From the NCBI RefSeq assembly GCF_025152745.1, contig NZ_CP104040.1, forward strand, positions 1,860,001 to 1,924,000: DNA of 64,000 bases, written 5' to 3'. This DNA comes from Rhizobium sp. WSM4643. GTDB taxonomy: Bacteria; Pseudomonadota; Alphaproteobacteria; Rhizobiales; Rhizobiaceae. Position numbers and translations under genes: made by a program. Shown here one piece after another: positions 8,079 through 17,000 of the stretch (the stretch's first letter is position 1; each line of letters begins with the position of its first letter). A model generated the notes under the pieces. The model was given only the letters and a program-made list of their open reading frames with translations, did not search any database and was not told the origin of the DNA.

Positions 8079-8530
8079 TCATCACCCTCTTTTGCCTGTG
8101 CCTCTAGCAGCAGAGCCGCTTCGTACTGGCGCTTGAGGTAGCGTAAGTGCGCCCCGGACCAGTTGCAACGGCAACAGTCGTACAGCCCCAATTCGCCCTC
8201 CTTCTCTCTCGTGAACCGGCGCACACGCAACGTTGGCTCGACGGCCAACGCACTGTTGAGCAGCCAGTGTTCGTCCTCCGGGTTCAACTGGCAACCTTCG
8301 CTGGTGGCGCGCTCCATCTTCTGGTCGGCTTCTTCCATGCACGGAGGGCACATGAACCACACCTCCGCTATGTCGCTATCGAAGCGTTTGTCCAGTATCT
8401 CCTCGATCCGTGGATCGAACAGGGCGGGGTCGGGTTTACCGGCATCGCGCGGCACGCTATTATTCGAACCATTGTGAGTAAGGTGGTTACTGGGCGGGGC
8501 GGCAACCCCGCCCTTATTATTATCTGGCAT
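8075..8530 (-). CDS. Putative zinc-binding protein of the replication operon
   Basis: 151 residues from ATG at 8530, which overlaps the end of the AlpA-like gene. The N-terminal 40 residues are low-complexity (Asn/Gly/Pro). Two cysteine pairs, MCPPCMEEAD and YDCCRCNWSG, about 65 residues apart, look like a four-Cys zinc site. The product is unknown; it may bind DNA or the primase encoded 4 bases downstream. The longer frame starting at 8635 reads through the preceding gene and is rejected. Confidence 0.6.
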   Translation of the reverse strand: MPDNNKGGVAAPPSNHLTHNGSNNSVPRDAGKPDPALFDPRIEEILDKRFDSDIAEVWFMCPPCMEEADQKMERATSEGCQLNPEDEHWLLNSALAVEPTLRVRRFTREKEGELGLYDCCRCNWSGAHLRYLKRQYEAALLLEAQAKEGDE

Positions 8531-8732
8531 TGGCAGCCTCCTGCGTCTCGGTGAGGCCCTGCGCGATGAAGGCGTCGAGATCACTCTTGCGGTAAGCCAC
8601 CTTCCGCGTCCCGATCCGAACGAACCGGGGGCCAACCCTCTTATAGCGCCACCATCTCAAAGTATCGTACGGCACGCCTCCAAGGTATTCTCCAGCTTTA
8701 TTTGGCGGGAATAGTTCATTTTCTGCTGTCAT
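8520..8732 (-). CDS. AlpA/excisionase-like helix-turn-helix protein
   Basis: A 70-residue protein of the MerR-like HTH_17/AlpA type: NKAGEYLGGVPYDTLRWWRYKR forms the winged helix-turn-helix and GTRKVAYRKSDLDAFIAQG the wing, as in excisionases and AlpA regulators. In Gram-negative satellites such a protein sits near int and controls excision or replication. It starts at ATG 8732 with AGGAG upstream and lies beside a large dyad at 8741-8786 that overlaps its leader, which suggests autoregulation. It is the first gene of the operon containing the Zn protein and primase. Confidence 0.8.
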   Translation of the reverse strand: MTAENELFPPNKAGEYLGGVPYDTLRWWRYKRVGPRFVRIGTRKVAYRKSDLDAFIAQGLTETQEAANAR

Positions 8733-8740
8733 TGCGTTCT

Positions 8741-8786
8741 CCTATAGTAAGACCGTTACCGGTCGTAGTAACGGCCTAACTATAGG
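8741..8786. promoter_or_regulatory. Nested 46-bp dyad upstream of the AlpA-like gene
   Basis: The outer arms CCTATAGT (8741-8748) and ACTATAGG (8779-8786), inner arms CCGTTAC (8753-8759) and GTAACGG (8768-8774) and central ACCGGT form a long interrupted palindrome. It covers the ribosome-binding site and probable promoter of the AlpA-like gene, making it a strong operator candidate for an element-encoded or helper-encoded regulator. Confidence 0.55.
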
Positions 8787-8855
8787 GCTGGTTGGCGCGT
8801 GGACGTAGCGGCGTTTTTAAAAGCGCCTACAAACTTGTCGGGAGCGACAACTCGG

Positions 8856-9488
8856 TCATCGCGCGTGGTCGTACCAGACTGAATAGACGATCTCGTACAA
8901 CTCATCCTTCTCGCGATTATTGTGTCTCCGGTTGAAATCAGTGATCAGCTTTTTCACCTCCTTGTAGCGCTGGGTGTGAAGCTTGCTGTCCAGTGTGCCC
9001 CACTCGGCCTTATCGGAAAGCACGACGGTCAGCCATTTCGCGTGGTTGTCGAAGGATTTCGCGTTGGAATAGTCTCGTTGCAGAATGCTGCGCACGGACT
9101 GATACAGCTCGAATACGCGTACCCTCCTGCGAAATTCCTGACCCAGCTCCGGACGAGTGTGAAAGCCATTGTATTCGATCAACCCGGCGACGATCACGAC
9201 GAACCGAGGTGATTTTTCTGGCGACAGCAGGTGCGCAGCGACGGCGCTCCAGCGTCGTCCGCAGTTATCCTTCTTCTCGAAAGCATCGAGCAGCATCTGC
9301 CTCTCATGCTTCGTCAGCCATATCTCGTCATCCGCCGCCCCCTCGGGAATCGGGTTGCGCTCTTCGCGCAACTCCGAGAGCTTCTGACCCTCCTCTGCGA
9401 GGTGGTTTTCCACCCAATTCGCCAGCAAACTGAGGCGCGTATAGTCCTGCCGTCCATGAGGCCACTCTGGCGGCTTTTCCTCGCTCAC
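8856..9488 (-). CDS. Hypothetical protein coupled to the integrase
   Basis: A 210-residue protein I do not recognise. It is charged and mostly helical, with Trp-rich segments (PPEWPHGRQDYTRLSLLANW, CGRRWSAVAAHLL) and a basic C-terminal region (KKLITDFNRRHNNREKDEL). No membrane segment or enzymatic motif is seen. Its GTG start overlaps the integrase stop by 4 bases (GTGA), so it is co-translated with the integrase. A role as accessory factor of integration or in maintenance is possible from position alone. Confidence 0.65.
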   Translation of the reverse strand: MSEEKPPEWPHGRQDYTRLSLLANWVENHLAEEGQKLSELREERNPIPEGAADDEIWLTKHERQMLLDAFEKKDNCGRRWSAVAAHLLSPEKSPRFVVIVAGLIEYNGFHTRPELGQEFRRRVRVFELYQSVRSILQRDYSNAKSFDNHAKWLTVVLSDKAEWGTLDSKLHTQRYKEVKKLITDFNRRHNNREKDELYEIVYSVWYDHAR

Positions 9489-10822
9489 TCTTTCTCTCCT
9501 CTGATCGGCACCACCTTGCCCTTCGCCGCTGCCGCTTCTACGGTGCGCTCGCGCCGCGCCGCCGCCGACCGCCCCGCCTCGGCCAGCACCTCACGGCTGA
9601 CGTGGGTGTAGCGCATAGCCGTAGCGACCGACTTGTGCCCAACGACCGCCATTCCCACCGCCATAGGCAGGTCGGAGTCCGTGTAGGTTTTTGTGCTGAA
9701 CCAATGTCGAATGGTGTGCGAGCTAATCCCGTAACCCCCGGTCACTTCCGCCTCCTTCATAACGCGCTTGAAAGCAGAGCCCAAAACGTCCACGCGCAGC
9801 GGCAGCTCCGGGTCCGTGGCCGGGCAGACCCACGGCGAACCGACGAACCGGGGGGCAGCCTTCAGCAACCGCTCCACTTCGGGCGTGACGGGTTTCTCCA
9901 ACTGTCCGGTCTTGGTCTTGGGCCAAATTATTAGCCCGGCCTCGCGATCGATGTAGCTCCACTGCAATTTGCACACTTCGCCCGCCCGCGCCCCGAGCGC
10001 GAAGATGAGCCGGATGGCTAGCGCCGTCGAAGGCTGTAGGCGACCCTCCGCCGCCATCGTGTCCGTCGCCGCCATAAGGCGCGCAACCTCGTTCTCCGTG
10101 AAGAGCCTCGTCCGCCGGTTCGTCCCCTTCAGCCCAAGCTCCTTGAAATCCAGCGGCGGCGGCAGTGCGTTGCCGTAGAGCGTGGCCTTCTTCTTGCTGC
10201 GGGACCAGTTGAGCGCGGCCCGAAGCATTCGCATAGCGCCCTCGGCTTGAGCCTTGGCCGGGGGCAGGGGCTTGGCATTCGGACTGGGCTTTTTGCTGCG
10301 ACGCTGGCGCGGGCGCTTGCTGAGCCTGTCGAAGAGCGAATGTACGTCCTCCATCGTCAGCGCCGCCAGCTTGATCTTGCCAATCTCAGGTTTGAGGATC
10401 TTGTTCGCCGTCCGCTCGTACTCGTCCGCAGTCTTCTCAGCCAACTGGCCCTTCGCGTGCTCGGCGACGAACAGGTCGAGCATGGAGCCTACCGTGGCGG
10501 CATTGCTCTTCCGGTTGGCCTCACGCTGCGCCTCCTCTCGCTCAGCAACCGGGTCCTTCCCCCGGTGGTACTGATTGGCCATCTCCTGCGCTTGCGCGAA
10601 GGCATCGTCGGCGGTTGTCGCCTTAATGGTCGCCCACTTTGGCTTGCCGTTGGCGCGGTAGACGTAGACAAACGTCTTAGCGCCGCTCGGTCGGATACGC
10701 AGACCGAAACCCGTTAGGCGGCTGTCCCAGATTACTCGGGTAGTTTTTCCATCCTCGTGGGGCTGGGCGTTCTCCAACACGGCGCGGGTGATTTTCTTCT
10801 TCGGCTCTGTCTGCTTGCTCAC
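9485..10822 (-). CDS. int: Tyrosine integrase of the element
   Basis: A 445-residue site-specific recombinase. The N-terminal DUF4102-type arm-binding domain contains RVIWDSRLTGFGLRIRPSG and a Lys-rich linker, followed by a SAM-like core-binding domain near 110-220. The catalytic domain holds Arg279 (LGARAGEVCKLQW), Lys near 302-304, His369 and Arg372 (SSHTIRHWFS), His396 (VVGHKSVATAMRY) and nucleophile Tyr405, so all active-site residues are present. It starts with GTG at 10822 and reads away from attR. This class integrates into tRNA 3' ends, consistent with the 46-bp repeats. Confidence 0.95.
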   Translation of the reverse strand: MSKQTEPKKKITRAVLENAQPHEDGKTTRVIWDSRLTGFGLRIRPSGAKTFVYVYRANGKPKWATIKATTADDAFAQAQEMANQYHRGKDPVAEREEAQREANRKSNAATVGSMLDLFVAEHAKGQLAEKTADEYERTANKILKPEIGKIKLAALTMEDVHSLFDRLSKRPRQRRSKKPSPNAKPLPPAKAQAEGAMRMLRAALNWSRSKKKATLYGNALPPPLDFKELGLKGTNRRTRLFTENEVARLMAATDTMAAEGRLQPSTALAIRLIFALGARAGEVCKLQWSYIDREAGLIIWPKTKTGQLEKPVTPEVERLLKAAPRFVGSPWVCPATDPELPLRVDVLGSAFKRVMKEAEVTGGYGISSHTIRHWFSTKTYTDSDLPMAVGMAVVGHKSVATAMRYTHVSREVLAEAGRSAAARRERTVEAAAAKGKVVPIRGEKE

Positions 10823-10846
10823 GGCTAGCCTCCGGGCTATCTTGCA

Positions 10847-10960
10847 GCTAACGCGCTCTCCGGCGTTAGCCCGCGCACTCCAGCTCTAAACTAACGTGAG
10901 TTTTCCAGAAAAGCTAGTATCTTCAATTAAATACCAGCGTACGCCAGCTCCAGGCTAACG
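10847..10960. promoter_or_regulatory. Candidate integrase arm-type sites and int promoter region
   Basis: Copies of GCTAACG at 10847-10853 and 10954-10960, an inverted copy CGTTAGC at 10864-10870 and a partial CTAACG at 10891-10896 lie between the integrase start and attR. The left end has the same heptamer. The region must also hold the integrase promoter. Confidence 0.45.
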
Positions 10961-10982
10961 CCACCGGCTCCCGTACCTGCCT

Positions 10983-11028
10983 ACTTTTAATCAGTAGGTC
11001 TCGGGTTCGAACCCCGACGCTCTCACCA
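10983..11028 (+). repeat. attR: 46-bp direct repeat of the tRNA-Lys 3' end
   Basis: A perfect copy of 831-876 without the 5' half of a tRNA. It is the distal junction left by site-specific integration, not a second tRNA gene. The integrase gene starts 160 bp to its left. Confidence 0.95.
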
Positions 11029-11244
11029 AGTGTCATCCGGGAGGCAGGCGTAGGTTTGTAGGCATCCGCGCGACGGATACTTGAAGAAGTTCACTGGACA
11101 GACGTCGCCCTTGCCCCGCCGATGGCGCCGCGGCAAGCGTTCGCGCCAACAGGGCGGCATGTTTCCTGCGTCGATGCTGCCATTGTCATCTTCTGAAATG
11201 CGCCCAGACGCCTGTTCATCAAGCGGAACAGGATGTCGTCGGTT

Positions 11245-12060
11245 TCAGACCGGCAGCCCGAGTTGTTTTCGGAGGCTCTTGTCGAATGCGAATGCAGGGA
11301 CGAAGCGGCGCAGAAAACTGACCTGTCGTGCCATTTTTCCGGCCGTATAACGCCTCTTTGGAGCGGGATCAGTCGCAGCGGCAATAATTGCCTTTGCCAC
11401 CACGTCGGGCGCGTCGCCTATTTCCATTGCTTTCTGCACGACTACATTCATGCCAGCGCGCGCAGAGTCATATATATCGAGCACCTGATCCGGCTTGGCG
11501 AGATTGTCTTCGAACGACGTCCGGGTGTAGGCTGGCTCGACCAGCGAAACGCGAATGCCGAAGGCGCGCAATTCGTGATCGAGCGATTCGGAATAACCCT
11601 CGATGGCATGTTTGGTCGACGAGTAGAGCGCGAAATAGGGAGCGGGGATGAACCCCTGTACCGAGCTCAAATTCACGATTCTGCCCTTCCCTTGGCGTCG
11701 CATAACCGGCAACACCGCGTTGGTCACACGGAAAACGCCGAAGACGTTCACGTCGAACAACGACTTGGCCTGGGCCATTGAGGACTCCTCCGCGCCACCA
11801 AGCAGCCCCATGCCAGCATTATTGACAAGAAGATCGATGCGGCCGGCCTCTGCTAGCACGTCATCAACCAGTTTCGCCACCGACGCGTCGTCGGTCACGT
11901 CGCATGTCAGCATGGATACACCGTCGCTCCTCTGGGTTGCGGGGCGGCGGCTGGTTCCGAACACGCGAAAGCCCGCGTTCTGCAGGGCTGCGGCCGTTGC
12001 ATACCCGATGCCGGTGGATGCCCCAGTCACCAAGGCTACGCCAAGATTGTTCTTGTTCAT
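11245..12060 (-). CDS. Short-chain dehydrogenase/reductase
   Basis: 271 residues, classical SDR fold: TGASTGIG cofactor motif at the N-terminus, NNAGMG, catalytic Ser in NLSSVQGF, and YSSTKHA supplying Tyr and Lys. The motif after the second strand (TSRRPAT) favours NADP(H). The C-terminal extension is basic (PAPKRRYTAGKMARQVSF), as in SDRs with hydrophobic substrates. I chose ATG at 12060 with AGAAG about 8 bases upstream; a GTG at 12069 is also possible. It is transcribed in the same direction as the TetR gene 230 bases upstream, which may control it. The substrate cannot be told from sequence. Confidence 0.88.
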   Translation of the reverse strand: MNKNNLGVALVTGASTGIGYATAAALQNAGFRVFGTSRRPATQRSDGVSMLTCDVTDDASVAKLVDDVLAEAGRIDLLVNNAGMGLLGGAEESSMAQAKSLFDVNVFGVFRVTNAVLPVMRRQGKGRIVNLSSVQGFIPAPYFALYSSTKHAIEGYSESLDHELRAFGIRVSLVEPAYTRTSFEDNLAKPDQVLDIYDSARAGMNVVVQKAMEIGDAPDVVAKAIIAAATDPAPKRRYTAGKMARQVSFLRRFVPAFAFDKSLRKQLGLPV

Positions 12061-12290
12061 GGAAATCACTTCTTTCTGTGTGATGAGCTGCTGCTTCTAA
12101 AACTCGGGTAGGCTTTCTGCGACTTACAAGCAAAAAGGGAGGTCTCCGACGATGTCGTCAGGCAGTCGACGGATACCGCTTTGGCCTGTTCCCTAAATAT
12201 GCGGCTTATGCAGGAGCCTTAGGACACACTCACCTTGCCGGGCGGGAGCTAAACTTCGGCACTTTTCGGCGCCAGGTCATTGAACCCGGC

Positions 12291-12884
12291 TTAGCCTTCA
12301 GCGACGTCGCCGCCGCGCGCAATGCGCCTGACTTCGCCAGCCGCTGCGTTAAGGATGCCTCGTGAAAGGTCCTCGTCTTCCATGATCCGCGACAGCGTAA
12401 CGGCGCCCACCATGAGAGACAGTATGGCCATCGCCCCGCCGCTGGGACTAGAGCTCGTGTCGCTGGCCATCAGTTCATCCAGAACCTCGAAGTGAGCCCG
12501 GATCCCGTCTTCAAATGGGCGCCTGACCTCTTTGCTCTGGCGAGCCGCGTCCGATCCCAGCGCCACAAGTGGGCAGCCTTCTGACTTTTCACCTCTGTGG
12601 TCCGATGAAAGATAGAACGCCATGACTGCCTCAAGGGGATCGGAGCTACTTGCCGCCGCTGCAGACCATCTCCGTGTGGCGCTTTCCATCGCACGCCGCG
12701 ATGCTAGTGCGGCGAGGTCGTCCTTCGACGCGAACTGCTTGTAGAAACCTCCCTGGGTAAGGCCGGCCCCTTTCATCAGATCCTTTAGCCCAATTCCATC
12801 GAAGCCATGTTCTCGGAACAGACGGCTTGCGACGTTGATCACCGTTTCGCGGTTCTCCTCAGCCTGTGCCCGGCTCACTCTCAT
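12291..12884 (-). CDS. TetR-family regulator, divergent from the RND operon
   Basis: A 197-residue TetR/AcrR-type repressor. The N-terminal HTH is visible as VINVASRLFREHGFDGIGLKDLMKGAGLTQGGFYKQFASKDDL (residues about 15-58), with the recognition helix before the FYKQF signature. The ligand-binding domain is of the YcdC/AcrR-like helical type (CPLVALGSDAARQ). The gene is divergent from the efflux adaptor gene, with a 99-base shared promoter containing an inverted repeat. It most likely represses the efflux operon and itself. Confidence 0.88.
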   Translation of the reverse strand: MRVSRAQAEENRETVINVASRLFREHGFDGIGLKDLMKGAGLTQGGFYKQFASKDDLAALASRRAMESATRRWSAAAASSSDPLEAVMAFYLSSDHRGEKSEGCPLVALGSDAARQSKEVRRPFEDGIRAHFEVLDELMASDTSSSPSGGAMAILSLMVGAVTLSRIMEDEDLSRGILNAAAGEVRRIARGGDVAEG

Positions 12885-12907
12885 ATCGACCTCCGATTAG
12901 ATTTTGT

Positions 12908-12946
12908 TTGACATCTATAACAAAAATAGATTTAGGTCGCAATCTA
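12908..12946. promoter_or_regulatory. Shared promoter/operator of tetR and RND efflux operon
   Basis: TTGACA at 12908-12913 is a possible -35 element for the efflux operon. The inverted repeat TAGATT (12927-12932) and AATCTA (12941-12946), with an 8-base spacer, overlaps the expected -10 region, and a further TAGATTT lies close to the tetR start (12898-12904). Such dyads are typical TetR operators. Confidence 0.5.
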
Positions 12947-12983
12947 AATTATCCATGTCGCCCGTCAAGAAGAGAAACTCAAA

Positions 12984-14099
12984 ATGAAACGCAAACTTGT
13001 CCTGACTTTCGTAGGTCTCGTGGCAGCGGCCGGCGCAGCCGGGGCCTTTTTCGTGGTTTTTGAACCCAGCAAGCAGGAAGCGGTGGCCGCTGATCCGAGA
13101 ACAGCGTCACCACTCGTAAGAGTGGTGGAGGCAACGACCACCGGTGCGGCTGAGCGCTCTTTCACAGGCACTGTCGCTTCCCGGGTGCAAAGCAACCTTG
13201 GTTTTCGTGTTCCCGGCAAAATCGTCGAGCGGATGGTCGACGTCGGGCAGCAGGTGAGGCAAGGCCAGGCGCTGATGCGCATTGACGAGACCGATCTCCA
13301 ACTCGCGCTGACAGCAAAGCGTAATACCGTTACCGCAGCACGTGCTGTCTTGGTTCAGGCGCAAGCAGACGAAAAGCGCTATGCGGCGTTGGTAAAAAAT
13401 GGCTTGGCAGCTACTCCGCAGCGTTATGAACAGGCAAAAGCAGCACTCGACACAGCCTCTGCTCAGCTTGCTGCGGCAGAAGCCGACGCCAAGGTGGCCG
13501 AAAATGGGACTGCATACACGCTTCTTGTTGCCGACGCTGATGGAACCATAACCCTGACCCTTGGAGATCCGGGACAAGTCGTGGCAGCGGGCCAGACGGT
13601 CGTCCAACTGGCGCAGGCGGGCCCGCGCGAGGCTGTTATCTGGCTTCCGGAGACCCTGCGGCCCAAGATTGGCTCCGAAGCGCAGACCAGCGTCTATGCA
13701 GGCGGAAGTTTAAGCGGAAAGGCCAAACTTCGGCAGATCTCGGATTCCGCCGATCCGCAAACCCGTACCTACGAGGCGCGTTATGTTCTCGAAGGCGATG
13801 CGGCTTCCGCCCCGCTTGGCTCGACAGTGACGATTGGAATTCTCGATGCTGACCGCCAGTCGGAGGTTGCTATACCAGTGGGCGCAATTCTGGATGACGG
13901 TAGTCGCACTGGAGTGTGGGTCGTCAACGGCACAACATCAACGGTGAAGTTCACTCCGGTCAAAGTTCAGCAGATTGGCGAGGAGATGGCATTCGTCAGG
14001 GGAATTGGAACTGGAGAGCAAGTTGTCGCACTGGGCGCGCATCTCCTCGCCGACGGCGCGGTTATCAGGATTGCCGCGCAGCAAGAGGTAAAAAAGTAA
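12984..14099 (+). CDS. RND efflux periplasmic adaptor subunit
   Basis: A 371-residue membrane fusion protein. An N-terminal membrane anchor or signal (LVLTFVGLVAAAGAAGAFFVV) precedes a lipoyl-type half motif (VQSNLGFRVPGKIVERMVDVGQQVRQGQAL is split by the hairpin as usual), an alpha-helical hairpin (about residues 100-165, Ala/Gln-rich) and beta-barrel sections. It links the inner-membrane pump to an outer-membrane channel, which is not encoded here. Its stop codon overlaps the pump start (TAATG), so they are translationally coupled. The substrate is unknown. Confidence 0.92.
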   Translation: MKRKLVLTFVGLVAAAGAAGAFFVVFEPSKQEAVAADPRTASPLVRVVEATTTGAAERSFTGTVASRVQSNLGFRVPGKIVERMVDVGQQVRQGQALMRIDETDLQLALTAKRNTVTAARAVLVQAQADEKRYAALVKNGLAATPQRYEQAKAALDTASAQLAAAEADAKVAENGTAYTLLVADADGTITLTLGDPGQVVAAGQTVVQLAQAGPREAVIWLPETLRPKIGSEAQTSVYAGGSLSGKAKLRQISDSADPQTRTYEARYVLEGDAASAPLGSTVTIGILDADRQSEVAIPVGAILDDGSRTGVWVVNGTTSTVKFTPVKVQQIGEEMAFVRGIGTGEQVVALGAHLLADGAVIRIAAQQEVKK

Positions 14100-17000
14100 T
14101 GAACTTCAATCTGTCGGCCATCGCCGTTCGCGAACGTGCCATCACCCTGTTCTTTATTGTGCTGCTGGCCGCCGCTGGCGCCTACGCCTTCGTCAAGCTG
14201 GGGCGCGCCGAAGATCCGTCTTTCACAATCAAGACCCTAACTGTTACTTCGGTCTGGCCAGGTGCCACTGCCCGTGAAATGCAGGACCTTGTCGCCGAGC
14301 CGCTTGAAAAGCGCATTCAGGAACTCACATGGTACGACCGCGTCGAGACGACAACTCGACCGGGCTACGCTTTCCTGACGGTCACCCTCAAGGATAACAC
14401 CCCGGCAAGTGCCGTGGCAGAAGAATTCTATCAGGCGCGCAAGAAGCTTAGTGACGAAGCCCGCAATCTCCCTCCGGGCGTCATCGGGCCATTTGTCAAC
14501 GATGAATACTCCGATGTGAGTTTCGGTCTCTATGCATTGAAGGCAAAGGGACTGCCAATGCGCGATCTCGTGCGGCAGGCAGAGGTCATCCGGCAGGACC
14601 TGCTGCATGTTCCTGGTATCAAGAAAATCAACATCGTCGGGGAACGTCCCGAACAGATTTTCGTCGAGTTCTCCTACGCGAAGCTCGCGACACTCGGCAT
14701 ATCGGCGCAAGACATCGCTGCTGCTTTGCAGCGACAGAACACGGTCACACCCGCCGGGTCGATCGACACCAGGGGGCCACAGGTATTCATCCGGTTCGAC
14801 GGAGCTTACAACAGTGTGCAGGCCGTTGCCGACACGCCGATCGTGGCCGCTGGCCGTACTTTGAAACTCTCCGATATCGCGGATGTACGGCGCGGTTATC
14901 AAGATCCTGCCACCTACCTTATCCGCCATGAAGGCGAGCCGACAATCATGTTGGGTGCCGTAATGCAGGCGGGATGGAACGGACTCGATCTCGGAAAAGC
15001 GCTTGAGGCTCGATCCGCCACGATCGCGGAGACACTGCCGCTGGGGATGACGCTCACCAAGGTCAGCGATCAGGCTGTCAACATCGAGGAGGCCGTCGGC
15101 GAGTTCATGCTCAAGTTCGCCATGGCGCTTGGCGTCGTGCTGTTCGTAAGTCTAGTCGCACTCGGCTGGCGCGTTGGCATTGTCGTCGCGCTTGCCGTGC
15201 CGCTCACACTTGCCGTGGTCTTTCTCATCATGCTGGAAACCGGGCGCTTCTTCGACCGCATCACGCTCGGCGCTTTGATCCTTGCGCTGGGCCTTCTTGT
15301 GGACGATGCCATCATCGCCATTGAGGTGATGGTCGTGAAGATGGAAGAGGGCATGGACCGCATCAAGGCGGCCGCCTATGCCTGGAGCCATACTGCGGCG
15401 CCAATGCTGTCGGGCACGCTGGTGACGATCATCGGGCTGATGCCCGTGGGGTTCGCAAAATCAACGGCCGGCGAGTATGCCGGTAACATCTTCTGGGTCG
15501 TCGGTTTTGCCCTGATCGTATCCTGGATCGTGGCTGTTACCTTCACGCCCTACCTTGGCATCAAGATGCTGCCGAACATCAAGCCGGTCGAGGGCGGTCA
15601 TCACGCCATCTACGACACGCCGAACTACCGTCGTCTGCGTTCCGGCATCGAGTTCGCTGTCCGCCATAAGTTCATGGTCTGCGCCGTGGTAGGCATCACC
15701 ATGGCCGTTTCGGTTGTTGGGATGGGCGGCGTGAAGCAGCAATTCTTCCCGACATCGGATCGCCCGGAGGTCCTGGTTGAAGTGCGCATGCCCGAGGGCA
15801 CCAGCATCGAGGCGACGACATCCGCGGTGAAGAAGGTTGAAGACTGGCTACAGACCCAGCCCGAGACCAATATCGTCACAAGTTACGTAGGGCAGGGCGC
15901 ACCCCGGTTCTTCTTTGCTATGGCACCGGAATTGCCGGATCCCGCCTTCGCCAAGGTCGTCGTTCTCACGCCCGACGCCCATGCGCGCGAAGAACTGAAA
16001 CACCGCCTTCGTGCCGCTATTTCGGAGGGTCTTGTTCCCGAAGCTTCTGTGCGCGTCACTCAACTCGTGTTTGGTCCGTACACGCCGTTCCCGGTCGAGT
16101 TCCGGATCATGGGGCCTGATCAGGATGAACTCTATAAGATTTCCGAGCAGGCTCTGGCGATCATGAAGACCGTTCCCGATGTCCGCCAAGCCAACCGTGA
16201 CTGGGGCAACCGAACACCTGTTCTGCGATTTGTCCCCGACCAGGAGAGGCTCAATTTGATTGGTCTTTCTCCGTCGGAGGCTGCCCAGCAGATGCAGATG
16301 CTGCTCACCGGCATCCCTGTCACGCAGGTGCGCGACAACATCCGCAACGTGCCTGTCGTTGCTCGAAGTGCTGGCGAAAACCGCCTCGACCCGTCACGAC
16401 TTGCCGACTTTTCGCTGATGAGCCGGGATGGCCGCCAGGTTCCCCTCGATCAAATCGGGCATTCCGAGATCAGGTTCGAAGAGCCGATCTTGAAGCGTCG
16501 TGACCGGACCCCGGTCATCACTATAAGGTCTGATATCAACGAGGCGACGCAGCCACCGGAGGTGTCGCAACAGGTAATGAAGGCCCTCCAGCCGCTGATC
16601 GCATCGCTTCCCGTTGGATACCGTATCGAGATGGGCGGCAACATCGAGGAGTCATTGAAAGCCAATGTTGCGCTTGCGCAGGTTTTCCCGCTGATGATTG
16701 CTGCCATGTTGATCATCATCATCCTGCAGGTTCGCAGTCTCTCGACAATGACAATGGTGATGCTGACCGCACCGCTTGGTCTTGCCGGGGTGGTTCCGAC
16801 CTTGCTGCTGTTCAATCAACCCTTCGGTTTCAACGCCATCCTCGGCTTGATCGGGCTCGCAGGCATACTGATGCGAAACACGCTTATCCTGACAGAGCAG
16901 ATCAAGGAGAACCAGGCTGCAGGGCTCGACGACTACCATGCCGTGATCGAAGCGACCGTCCAGCGAACAAGACCTGTTATCCTGACTGCACTCGCGGCGA

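Larger units (their letters stand above)
831..11028. mobile_element. Integrated phage-satellite-like element in tRNA-Lys
   Basis: A 10.2 kb element bounded by a perfect 46-bp direct repeat (831-876 and 10983-11028) equal to the 3' part of tRNA-Lys from the anticodon loop to CCA. The integrase gene lies next to the right repeat. All genes but one run leftward on the minus strand: integrase, unknown, AlpA/Xis-like, Zn-finger protein, AEP primase, TerS-like, TerL ATPase, TerL nuclease, two coiled-coil or scaffold-like proteins and one unknown. The plus-strand gene at 979-1737 looks like cargo. No capsid, portal, tail or lysis gene is present, so it cannot be a self-sufficient phage. The order int-alpA-primase-terminase resembles Gram-negative phage-inducible chromosomal islands. 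That it is mobilised by a helper phage is inference. Confidence 0.85.

Noticed and set aside
10983..11028. A second tRNA-Lys gene
   Set aside because: Only the 3' part from the anticodon loop to CCA is present and the flanks differ; it is the attR junction.
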